A stretch of DNA of 64,000 bases from Rehmannia glutinosa. Its lineage: Eukaryota; Streptophyta; Magnoliopsida; Lamiales; Orobanchaceae. The notes beneath the pieces are model-generated. The model was not told the origin of the DNA and did not search any database. It saw only the letters and a program-made list of their open reading frames with translations. Of the stretch, positions 46,925 through 56,913 are shown one piece after another; the stretch's first letter is position 1, and each line of letters starts with the position of its first letter. The DNA is taken from assembly GCA_016081115.2 (NCBI GenBank), contig CM071929.1:1550001-1614000 (forward strand), written 5' to 3'. The position numbers and the translations under genes are program-made.

Positions 46925-48600
46925 CCCCAACTCATGCTTGAGTTCTTCAAATCTTGACTCACATAGTGGTTTTGTGAAGATGTCAGCCTAGTTGTTTATC
47001 GTTGAGATATATTCCAGGATGATGCCCTTCTTTTCAACATGATCTCTTATGAAGTGATATCGACATCAATATGTTTTGTTCTTGAGTGCGGCAAAGACAG
47101 ATTTTGAGTGATGGCAATTGCAGACCGTGTTATCACACATGATTGGAATTTCTTTTTCTTCAACTTCATAGTCTCTCATTCTTTGTCTCATCCATTGGAC
47201 TTGGGCACAACACAGCCTGAGCCTATGTATTCCGCTCCTCCAGAGGTGGCTATTGAGTTTTGCTTTTGCTAAACCAGAAATCACTGTTTCCTAGCATTTG
47301 ACATGTGCCTCAAGTGCTCTTCCTGTCCACTCGCATCCAAAGATAGTCGGGAATCGAATAGCCAATTAGCTTGAATCCACCTTCCTTTGGATACCATAAC
47401 CCTACTTGGCTTCCTTTCAAGTATCTCAATATTCTCTTAATCTTTGTCATATGGCTCTCTTTTGGAGCAGATTGAAATCTTGCACATATACCTACAAAGA
47501 AAGGTGATGTCCGCCCGCTTGCCGTGAGATAGAGCAATGATCCAATAAGTGCTCGTATCTTGTTTGATCTATGTGCTTACCATCCGCATCCATGTCCATT
47601 TTGGTGATGTGTTCATTGGTATTTTTACGGAAGACTTCTCCTCCATACCAAACTTCTTCATTAAATCTCTCGGTGTATTTTGTTTGACTTATGAAGGTTC
47701 CATCCTTCATTGTTTTCACTTGGAGTCCAAGGAAGAATGTCACTCTCCCATCATGCTCATTTCAAATTTACTTTGCATGAGGTTTGAAAACTTTTCACAC
47801 AGCTCTTTGTTTGTGGATCCAAAGATGATATCATCAACATATATTTGAACAAGTAGAATACTCTTCTTGTCTTGAATTTCGAAAAGTGTTCTATCTACTT
47901 TTCCTTTGTGAATCCATTTTCGATTAGGAATTGTGACAAGGTATCATACCATGCTCGGGTGCCTGCTTCCAATCCATACAGGGCTTTCTTGAGTTTGTAT
48001 ACCTTATCTCCAAGAGTCTTCCGCTCAAATCCTCGGAGGTTGTTCAACATACACTTCTTCTTCCAATAAACCATTTAGGAATGCACTTTTTTACATCCAT
48101 CCGATATACAATGAAATTCTTGTGAGTCGCATAGGCAAGAAACATCCTTATAGCTTCCAATCTTGCTACAGGGGCAAATGTTTCATCAAAATCTATCCCT
48201 TCTTCTTGGCAATATCCTTTTGGCTACTAGTCTTGCTTTGTTTCTTACCACAGAACCTTCCTCGTTCATCTTATTTCGAACACCCATTTGGTTCCAATAA
48301 CATTTTGATGTATGGGTCTTTGCACTAATTCCCATACTTTATTTCTCTCAAACTGATTGACTCTTCTTGCATAGCTTGAATCCAATGTGTGTCGCCCAAT
48401 GCTTGACACATCTTTGGGCTCTATTTGCGAGATGAAGCATGTGAACATGGCTTCTTGTTGAGTTCTGGATCTTGTCTTGACACCTTCTCTTATATCTCCA
48501 ATGACAAGTTCGGTGGATGGTCTCTCGGCCCATCTTACATCAGGTTGGAGTAAGTTAGCTGGATTGATCGACTTGCAGCTTTGTGTTGTTGTGGTCACTC
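46925..48600 (-). pseudogene. Copia reverse transcriptase and RNase H, copy B
   Basis: On the minus strand the N-terminal RT block NQFERNKVWELVQRP, then NVIGTKWVFEIR, lies at 48270-48345. The catalytic YVDD is encoded at 47841-47830. MTFFLGLQVK (about 47740) and KESHMTKIKRILRYLKGSQ (about 47440) follow. RNase H continues with VDRKST (47310-47330), then EKEIPIMCDNT and DHVEKK, and ends at about 46925. Reading-frame breaks occur every 50-150 bp, so no product is possible as written. The family is clear despite the breaks. Confidence 0.85.
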
Positions 48601-49074
48601 TCTCCTAATCACTTATTGCAAATTTTCCAATTGTTTTTGAGATTGCTATCTCATCTTCTTCTTCGAATTGATAATTCCAGCTTCAGCTTCAAAGATAGGG
48701 ACTCTTCATGACGGTTGGATGATTCAGCTTATCGGTGACTCTTCAATGTCTTCTCCATTTATATTTGGCTCATCAAATACCACATGAATGGATTCTTCTC
48801 GCAACCATAGTCCTTTTGTTGAGTATTCTCAGAGGCTTTGCTTTGGTGAGTATCCTAAGAAGATACCTTCATCGACTTTAGCATCAAAAGCCTTTAGATT
48901 GTCTTTGCCATTGTTGTGGATGAAGCATTTGCATCCAAATATTCTGAAATATGCAATATTTGGTTTTCTTCCGATTCAGATCTCATAGGAGTCTTTTGTT
49001 GTCTATTTATCATACATCTGTTTTGAGTGTAGCAGTGTGTTGATTGCTTCAGCCCAAAATCTTTTTGGTAACTC

Positions 49075-49800
49075 GCTTCACTAACATGGTCCTTGCCGCT
49101 TCTTTGAGGGTTCTATTTCTTCTTTCTCGCAACTCCATTGCAGGTGGAGTCCTTGCGTTGATAGTTCATGACCAATACCATTCTCAATACAATATCGAGT
49201 TATTATTCCATTGACAAACTCGGTTCCTCCGTCTGGTCTTATTTTGATAATGGTTTGACTCTTCTCGTTTTGAATCCTCTTCATCATTTGTGGTAGTTTT
49301 TGTAGTTTTTTTCTTCTTACACATGAATATTGTCCATGTATATCTTGAGTAGTCATCTACTACCACCAAGGTGTATTTCTTTCCACTTATCTTTGGTTTG
49401 GTTCCATGGGCCAAATAGATCCATATGAAGTAGATGCAATATTCTTGTTGAGGATGGGCATGTCTTTTCTTTGAATGACGACTTGATTTGTTTTCCCTTC
49501 GACATGCGTCACATATACTCTCCTTCTTGTATATCGAAGTCCGGAAGTCCTTCTACAAGATTACTTCGCAAGCTTGTTAATCGTTTGAAGTTCAGTGACT
49601 GACTTTTGTGCCACGTACCAACTTGATTCAATTTGTGCTCTTCGCTAGTAAATGCAGTCGGGTGTTGCGTTGACCAATCCACGACATACATATTCTTCTC
49701 GTCACATCCTTGCAAAGACAACTTCATTTGATTCAATATCTTTGATTTGACATGTACCCATGTTGAATCCAACATTGTAGCCCTTGTCACGAGTTGATCG
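49075..49800 (-). pseudogene. Copia integrase with pre-integrase domain, copy B
   Basis: The pre-integrase part (LNQVGTWHKSQSLNFKRL, 49640-49580) keeps the GTWH-type histidine region. The core reads SGKKYTLVVVDDYSRYTWTI (about 49390-49330) with its aspartate, then RPDGGTEFVNGI (49239-49205) with the second catalytic aspartate. The glutamate region near 49130 is garbled. Integrase inserts the element DNA into the target; here it is interrupted by several shifts. Confidence 0.82.
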
Positions 49801-49949
49801 ATGCTCGAGAAATTGAAGTTGAGTCCTTCAACATATGCAACATCCGTGATCTCTAATCCATTACTCTTGATGGATCCAATGCCTCTTATTTCACCAGGAG
49901 CTTCATTTCTCCAAATATGACTTTTGCTCCTTTAACTTTCTTGAATTTT

Positions 49950-50020
49950 TGATTTTTCTTATTTTTGTCATATGTCCTGGAAAACGATCACTATCCATGT
50001 ACCAGGTTCCTTGGCACTCG
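49950..50020 (-). pseudogene. Copia protease active-site remnant, copy B
   Basis: In complement, TWYMDSD-RFPGHMT can be read at about 50012-49970, where copia elements have WYMDSGCSRHMT. The active-site DSG is replaced by DSD, and the frame is offset from the flanking EFKEHPSAKEPGTW. The region 50020-51290 between protease and gag is degraded. Confidence 0.65.
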
Positions 50021-51359
50021 GATGTTCCTTGAACTCGCAATCAAGGAAATTAAGTTTTAGGTACCCATACTTGTATGCGGGTCCCGAGGGGTTAGAATTG
50101 TAAGATGATCCAACCAACCTATAGCCAAATGATTTGACTCTAAGAGGTTGCCATCTATCGCTGCCATAATCATAATTAATCGACAAATTGCTTGGGGATT
50201 CTAGGTTTACAAACAATTGTCTCTTTTGTCCGTATGCTGCATATGTGTTTTAGCAATTGCCTTCCTTGGGTAATTGTGGTGTTTTTGAGTGTAGTGCCTA
50301 GGTGCATATGTGTGCCGATGAAAGCTCTTATACTTTTGGAATGGCCTTTCTTTGAGTTCTGTGCCTTTGCCATTTTGGGCTTATATTCCATAAGTCTATG
50401 CCGATAGTTCACATTATTCCAATCACTTGGCTTGGATATTTTCTACCATTCCCATCATTTGTATTTCTTTTATGGATTTTAAGGGTTTTTGGTAGCTCGC
50501 TTCTTCTTTACAGAGTATTTTCTGTTTGGAGTTTTTGAGGACTCGGTGAATCTTTTCTCACTGCCCTTTCAAAGCGCACTCAATGGGTCACATTTTCCTT
50601 TTCCTTTATAACCAAGGCCAGTTTGCTTATTATTGTGCTTTGGAGTGAAAGTGTGTGCAACATTTAGAGTTTTGGATTTTTGATTCTTCATGACTTGAAG
50701 ATTCTTTTTCCAAAATTACTCTTGAGGTCGACATAGCACGGAGGAATTAAATCCTAAGCCTGTCTTGTCTCCACATTCTCTTTGACTCATAATAAGATCA
50801 TCCAATGATTTAGATGCCTTAGTGAATGAGGCAATAACATTCTTGAGGTCATTCTCCTCTTTTCTATAGCAGCAATTTTCGCTATTAATTTAGCATTTTC
50901 AGCCTTTAAACTTTATTCTCATCAGCTATTTGACTTAGAGTACTCGGCTCCTTAGTCACTTTGAGTTTTGACTTTGAGTAGGTTTTCCTCATTCAATAGT
51001 GTGTGTGAGGATTTAATGTGTTCAAAATCTTTCATCATTTTGCCTAATGAATCATAAAGATCAGTGGGTGATGAAGTGTGTGTGTCATGTCACTATCACC
51101 GGTGTCGAGTTTGATGAGTTAGATTGTACCTCATCTTCTTGGTCAGGTTGATCTTGTTCTTGGCCATCAAGCGGATCGGGCTTCTTCTTCGAGTCACTTG
51201 AGTAGTCAGCTTCGCTGCTCTCTGAATCAATGTATCTCTCTTGACTTGGTTGTCTCAGCAGTCTCTGCACCATCATTGCCTTTTTCTTTTCTTGTCTTCT
51301 TTCTCTCTCAAGACCTTTCTTTCTTCTTCATCCTCGTACTTGTTGACTACAGGATATGA

Positions 51360-52349
51360 GCGATCAATGGCATAGTGACCTGGTTGTCTACAGTTCAACA
51401 TAGATATTCAGCTTTTTGATCGCCTCTTTCCATTCTTGAGTTGTCAGCCCTTTGATACTCAACTTTTTGATGATCTGTTCTCTTGGGCCTGTCTTCCCTT
51501 GATTTGGAGGAGCTGAGTGTCTTCTCGGAAGATTCACCCTTCTCTCTCTTGTAGTTCTTATTGAAGAACTTGTTGAATCTTTTAACCATCGGGCTATTTC
51601 TTCCGGGTCAATGACTTCTTTGACCTCGCTCTCTTCTTCCCATCTTTAACAATTAGAGCAAATTGTTTTGGGTACAATTGTCTCTTCCTCGTTCTTTTCT
51701 CGGCTCAAACCCGTAGGCTTTGAGGTCCGAGAATAGTTCATGGTTGGATGTCTTTGATAGGTCCATGGAATGTCTCGGTGCCATGACCTTCATTTCCCAT
51801 TCATTTGGAAGACTTTTTAGGATCTTCATACACATTTCTTCGTGTATATTCCTTTCCAAGTGTGCATGACTCATTTGTGATTTTGAACCGAGCATCCATT
51901 GATCCTTCATGTATCATTTTGAAGTTTTCAAATTTCAGACGACCATCGATAATTTGTTTTCTTTGATTTGCTCGAGCCTTCACAAATCAATGTCAGCTTG
52001 TCCCCATTTCCTTAGCCGCGTTTTGCATGATTTGACTTTATTGAATATGGCTTTGTCAAGGTTTTGTAAAGGATGTCCTTGGCTACATTGTCCAGGTTGT
52101 ATCTTTTTTTGTCATCATTTGTCCACTCAGTTCTTGGTTTTTCAACCATGATCGTCCGGGAGCAAAGATCTTCTTCTCCTTCACCGCAACTCTTCGCATT
52201 GTGTTCACCTTTAATATTTGCAGAGGTCCATCTTCTATCACTATCCACATCTCATCATGTAATGTTGATAGATGAGCCCGCATGCGAATTTTCCAATCAT
52301 CAAATTCTTCAATAGTGAACATAGGGATGCGTGTCAAATTTGCTTCCAT
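51360..52349 (-). pseudogene. Copia gag, copy B
   Basis: It starts at ATG 52349 (MEANLTRIPMFTIEEFDDWK) with the W-K-R-M motif of the copia gag N-terminus. The UBN2 capsid region follows in pieces (NLDNVAKDILYKTL at about 52110; MDARFKITNESCTLGKEYT at about 51890; LKSLPNEWEMKVMAPR at about 51810). A basic linker (KRFNKFFNKNYKREKGE, about 51580) leads to a CCHC knuckle at about 51405-51365 (C-x-C...PGHYA). Frames shift several times. Confidence 0.82.
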
Positions 52350-52456
52350 GATAATAACTTTTAATGATAAAAAGAGTTTTGAAAATTTAAGTACTAACGC
52401 AGACTTTGAAAAGTTTGGAGATCTAGTTCAAGAACCGATGCGGAGGGTTCAATGAA

Positions 52457-52476
52457 CCAACCGCTCCGATACCACT
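52457..52476 (-). promoter_or_regulatory. Primer-binding site, copy B
   Basis: In complement: gtggtatcggagcggttgg directly after the 5' LTR. It matches the plant initiator-Met tRNA site (tggtatcagagc) with an A-to-G change in the CAG word, i.e. at the kind of site altered throughout this copy. Confidence 0.82.
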
Positions 52477-53688
52477 TGTAGGTCCCAAGGGGTGTAAGTG
52501 TAAGGTTTAGAAGGGGGTTGAATAAACCTTACCAAATTTTTTATTTAGTCCTTTTAAATATACATAGTTGATTCTACACAGTTGTGTCCTTGATAGACAA
52601 TCGGATTAGTCACTCAAGAGAGTTAATCTCTCAATGACTCACCGAGCTGTTGATGGAGTAACTCATCTGGCTTGATCCTTAGGGACTCGATCGAGACGCT
52701 TGATCACTCGGTGGCTTGTCGACGGCCTTCTTCACTGATTGGCGCTTGCCTTGTTACTACACTCACTTGCTCAAGCTCTTTGGATTTGATCACGAAGCCC
52801 TCCAAAAGCTTAAGACTTGGTTCAACCTTGAACCTTTCTACAATCCTTCCTAGAATGTAGACCCCTTTTCTTCAAAAGTTTCCTCTTCAACCGATTGAAG
52901 TTCTCTTCCTTCACGGTGAGTGTTGGATTGATGTACTTCGTAATGTAGGCTTGAGGATTGAGAATGTTTCACTTTTTTTCTAATATGCTTGTATATCTCA
53001 CGTGTGTGTCATTCTTCTTCTCAAACAAACTCCTCAAATTTTTATAGTGAACTTTCAAAAATTTGCCCGTTGAAGAGATAGGCTTGTTTTTGAAAGTCAC
53101 TTTGCGTTGGCTTGTCTTGTTGCGAGTTCTTGGAATTGCCATTTCCTCGTATGAATTATTCTTTCACCTTTTCGAGTTCGACACGGTGTAGTGCTTCCCA
53201 TTGGTTCATTCCTTTTGCATGCTTCGGGGTCGAGCACTCGAGAAAGGTGGTATGGAGATATTACTTGTTTAAGTAAATCTCTTGATTTCTGTGCAACGGT
53301 CCCTTTACTGATTATCTCGACTTGACCGCATTTCCTTGCTTTTCCCAGGTGACTTAGAGTCGCTTTCAATCATGGACGACTCTTCTGTCACTTCAACTTG
53401 AGACTGGCTTTTCTTGAGTTGACTTGACTAATGCTCCACTCAGCCTATATCTCGATTGCTTCTCCAGTAGAGTTCCCTGTCTATTCTTCTTTTCCATACT
53501 CACTGTCCCACAGCAGAGTCTTCCTTCCGATCTTGAGTTGTCTTCTTGCATGTTAGGCGTAGTGACTTAACTCACTTGGCCTGCTCTAATTGTTACAATG
53601 CATTTTACAACAAGAAATTGGGGTGCCAACTTTCTATTCTAAGTTTTACATGGCATTCATCAAAATCTAAACAATAAAATTCCTAACA
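52477..53688 (-). repeat. 5' LTR, family 2 copy B (internally deleted)
   Basis: 1212 bp, colinear with 40003-41563 but missing the segment equivalent to 40205-40527. The breakpoint is near 52668. Both ends are intact. Confidence 0.88.
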
Positions 53689-53693
53689 CCAGT

Positions 53694-53841
53694 TGGGCAT
53701 TTGGTTTCGTATGGTAAGGGTATGGATTGACGGGGTAATTTTTTGTGTGAAAGGAGGCTAGGGTTTCGAATTTGAAAAGGGGAAAGGGGGAAATATTTTT
53801 AGAGTTATGGAGTTTTTCTCTCCAGCAATATCACCTTAATG
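53694..53841 (-). other. MULE transposase leader region
   Basis: This short non-TIR MULE sequence lies between the copia target duplication and the right TIR. On the minus strand it contains a cgaaaccctag-type 5' UTR phrase. The copia element therefore separates the leader from the transposase remnant at 39180-39740. Confidence 0.45.
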
Positions 53842-54059
53842 CCACGTAGGATAGGATTCAGCAAAAAAAAAATAAAAAAACAATTTTAAATAAATAAAAA
53901 AGCCACATAGTATAACCAGTCAAAATTACCTACAGTAACCGGTAAGTGGACTAAAAATCCGAAAATTTTCCAGTTAGTGGACTATTTTCAAAAACACCTA
54001 AAAAAGTAGACTAAATGTCTGAAGTAGTCCACTTAGTGGACTAAAAAAACATTTTTGCC
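53842..54059. repeat. MULE right terminal inverted repeat
   Basis: From ccacgtaggata to catttttgcc, the inverted copy of 37979-38192 with scattered substitutions. Confidence 0.88.
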
Positions 54060-54069
54060 TGCTATGATG

Positions 54070-55020
54070 TGATGTGGCGCGGCCCCCTTCTTATCCCACT
54101 CTTATTGAAAGTCTTGTTATATGTAATGAAATTTAATTGATACTGATGCTATTAAAATCTGTAGCTCACTCCAGTCAAGGTAATTAGTTCAGTCATTAAA
54201 TTCAAAGAATCAAGCTAGGTATGTCACGTGGAGGGAATCAGATTGCAATAAGAACAGACAAGATTAGAAGGGCGTTGTTGTTGTCTTAGAGAAGCTCCTC
54301 CGAAATTAATTCAAAATGTATTGGAACTTAAACAGTAAAAATGTGATTAACTTACAAATGAATGGAAATGGACTGATTATAATTGGAATTTTGGGCCTAA
54401 TGGGCTTTGAGTTATGGTTTGAGTCTTATGGGCCAATTGATAATAATTCGACCCAATAATTAATAACATGGTTAAATAAATAATTACTTTTGCGATTAAA
54501 TAATTAAGTAATGGACAAAATCGGCTTTCAATTATAGTTCATTTACTTAATTGATTAATCGCAAAATTAATTATGGTGATTATTACTTTAAAATTAATTG
54601 CAAAAACGAATCAAGTTTTATTTGGGCCTTTCATGAAAAAGAAAAGGAAAATTCGACTTTCAATTATTGTCCATTTCCTTAATTATTTAATCGCAAAATT
54701 AATTATGGTAATTATTACTTTAAAATTGCAAAAAAAATAAGTTTTATTTGGGTCATTCATAAAAAGAAAAAGAAAAACAAAATGAAGAAATACATTGCAC
54801 ATGTGTAGAGCAGCTTTACAGTAGAGGAATAAATTGAAATAATGGAACAGTAGGACAGTGTAGGACTCTGTATGTTGACCCTGCTATTCATCTGTGCCGC
54901 TACATGGCGCGCTCTTCAAGGATCTCTCTTTTTAAATGGGTTCGTCGATCGACAGTGATTCCAACCTTTATTTCTGTTGCATTATATCTCCTCACACGAA
55001 TGTTTCATTTACCGTTGGAT
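54070..55020. other. Intergenic stretch right of the MULE
   Basis: Apart from the tandem repeat at 54520-54780, no gene, TIR or coding remnant could be supported. Confidence 0.5.
54520..54780. repeat. Two-unit tandem repeat of about 130 bp
   Basis: Unit 1 (54520-54651) and unit 2 (54652-54780) share tttcaattat, taatcgcaaaattaattatgg, attattactttaaaatt and aagttttatttggg in the same order, with substitutions and small gaps. Non-coding and of unknown origin. Confidence 0.75.
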
Positions 55021-55024
55021 AACA

Positions 55025-55520
55025 TAATGGGCAAATATAGAGACGACAATTTCTGATATGAAATGAAAACACGATACGAAATTAACACGTTATAAGTAGA
55101 TTGGGTTAGAGTTGAAGTTTGGGGGGTTTGGGTCAAAATCGATTTCAGCTTGAATAGTATGAATAATAACTAAGTTGGGTTCAAATCAATCTGAAATGGC
55201 TCGATTAACCTATCTGACATGTTTGTGTTGATATTGTACTGTATTGACTCAATAGGTTGTTTGTTATATGATGATTGGATTTAAATAGGCTGTTTGTTAT
55301 ATGATGATTGGATTTAAAAAATTATTCGGTGTATTTAAATATAATTTCTAGGTTCAAAAATAACTCATTCAAACCATATAAATAGATGAATTATTCAGAT
55401 TTTTTAAATATACAAGTCGTTTGGTCAGATTTGGGTTACATGTAAATAAACAGACCAAGTTCAGTTTGATAAATTTGCACGAATAATTAAACGAGTTTGG
55501 TTCATGTTGTCAAGTTTGTT
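55025..55520. repeat. Degraded hAT-like element related to 12867-14406
   Basis: gacgacaatttctgatatg, followed by aacacgatacgaaattaacacg and tataagtagattgggtta, follows the same order as 12872-12940 (tgacaatctctgacacgac, aacacgacctgaatctaacacg, tataagcgggtta). The right side ends with aattaaacgagtttggttc. The termini and target duplication are decayed. Confidence 0.55.
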
Positions 55521-56084
55521 GTGAATCTAGTGCCTCAACAAGTTGGGTTTCCCCCACCTTCCCTAGAGATTATAATCATCTTTGGAAAAGTAATTCGAAT
55601 AAAGTACGAGATCTATGCCTCTGGAATACTCTGGGTAAAAAAAAAAAGAAAAAATCAAGACCCATAAACTTAATTAAATGCTACCCAAATTGCCACCACT
55701 TGGCAAATATAAGATTGGAGACAAAATACAATATTAAATAGAGACAGAGTTTGACTCATACTAAGAAAACTAAAATATTTAAAAGAGAGTGTACTATAAA
55801 TTATACTTAAAATTTATATTAATTTTTTTTTAAAAAAAAAACTATTTTTGACGTGGGTTTGATTTCTAGTATTTGCCTCAACAACTCGATTATATCTATA
55901 CAAGACGAGATTCACATATTACTTTTACGTGTCTTAATTTATCTCAAATTGTATTGGATTGGATTCGACTCACATTGACAATCGTTGATTCTTGAGCAGT
56001 GATTCACCTTAGCATAGAACAAATGTTACAAGCACATATAATTCATGATAATCGCATTTATAAATAACCTCATGTAAACTTATC
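55521..56084. other. Intergenic, nothing recognised
   Basis: AT-rich; no supported feature. Confidence 0.5.
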
Positions 56085-56260
56085 TAAAGATAGGTAAAAT
56101 TGTTTTTTTAGTCCTCTATGTGGACATACTTAGAGATTTTGTCCTATTATTTTTTGGACTTTGAATTTAGTCTTTTAAGTGGATAAAATTCAGATTTTTT
56201 GTCCTGTTACTTGCTACAATAGGTCAAAGTGACTTATTAGGCTTATTTGGAATATCTTTT
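56085..56260. repeat. Degraded MULE terminal-repeat relic
   Basis: aaattgtttttttagtcctctatgtggaca, then ttttgtccta and ggataaaattcagattttttgtcc, resemble the order in the MULE TIR (ttttttagtccactaagtgg, tttagtccac, cggatttttagtcc). The similarity is partial and no partner end was found. Confidence 0.4.
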
Positions 56261-56913
56261 TAAAAAGAATTAATGATTCAATTATAATGGATGATAAGGA
56301 TGCTTATTTAGCAATACACTTGGCAAAATTGAGGATAAATAAGAACAAATCCAACTTGGTATTATAATTAAATAAAAATTTATATTAAATAAAAATAATA
56401 TAATTATATAATATACTTAAATTATCTCATAAATTTAAAAAACTTAAATAATGCAATAAAATTCAAAATATTTTAATAAGATTAATATATTTGAAATTCG
56501 ATAATAAAAAATAGATTTTACTTCATTAAATTAAATTACAACTTATATTTTTAAAATAATTTATAAATATTTAGTAAACTTTTTAAAAGTTTGTTGTATC
56601 ACAAAATGTAAAATATTTAGTACTCAATGCAGAAATATGACAAAAATATATTTGTGTGAAAATGCACTAATTATTTGTGCAATGATTACTGAATACTTTA
56701 TATTTTGTATGAAAATTATTTATAAATATTTTACATGTTTATTTATTCCGAAAGTTATTTATAAATATGATTTTTTTAAGTTATTTATTTTGTTAAAAAA
56801 ATAAGAAGTAATTTAAACTAATGAAGTAAAATTTATTTTTTATTATTGAATTTCAAATGTATTTATCCAATTAAAATATTTTGAATTTTATTGCATTATT
56901 TATGTTTTTTAAG
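56261..56913. other. Very AT-rich intergenic stretch
   Basis: Contains imperfect inverted blocks (for example aattcaaaatatttta at 56460 and taaaatattttgaatttta at 56872; gattttacttcattaa at 56514 and aatgaagtaaaattt at 56819), so much of 56460-56890 may be one foldback MITE. No frame. Confidence 0.45.

Larger units (their letters stand above)
40003..53688 (-). mobile_element. Full-length Ty1/copia element, family 2 copy B (13.7 kb)
   Basis: Both LTRs (TGTTAGGAATTTTATT to GGGACCTACA in minus orientation) and a perfect 5-bp target duplication ccagt (39998-40002 and 53689-53693) are present. Order on the minus strand: 5' LTR, Met-type primer site, gag with CCHC knuckle, protease, integrase, reverse transcriptase with YVDD, RNase H, an accessory ORF with its own TATA box, polypurine tract and 3' LTR. 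The order and extra downstream ORF recall the SIRE/Maximus lineage, but that placement is inference. All frames are heavily shifted. It sits in a MULE. Confidence 0.9.
37979..54059 (-). mobile_element. Mutator-like element (MULE) hosting a copia element
   Basis: Long terminal inverted repeats occupy 37979-38192 and 53842-54059 (about 215 bp, agtccactaagtggacta near each end). The 10-bp flank tgctatgatg is repeated exactly at 37969-37978 and 54060-54069. Long TIRs and a 9-11 bp duplication define MULEs. Without the copia element (40003-53688 plus one duplication) it is about 2.4 kb. It carries a transposase remnant on the minus strand. Confidence 0.88.
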
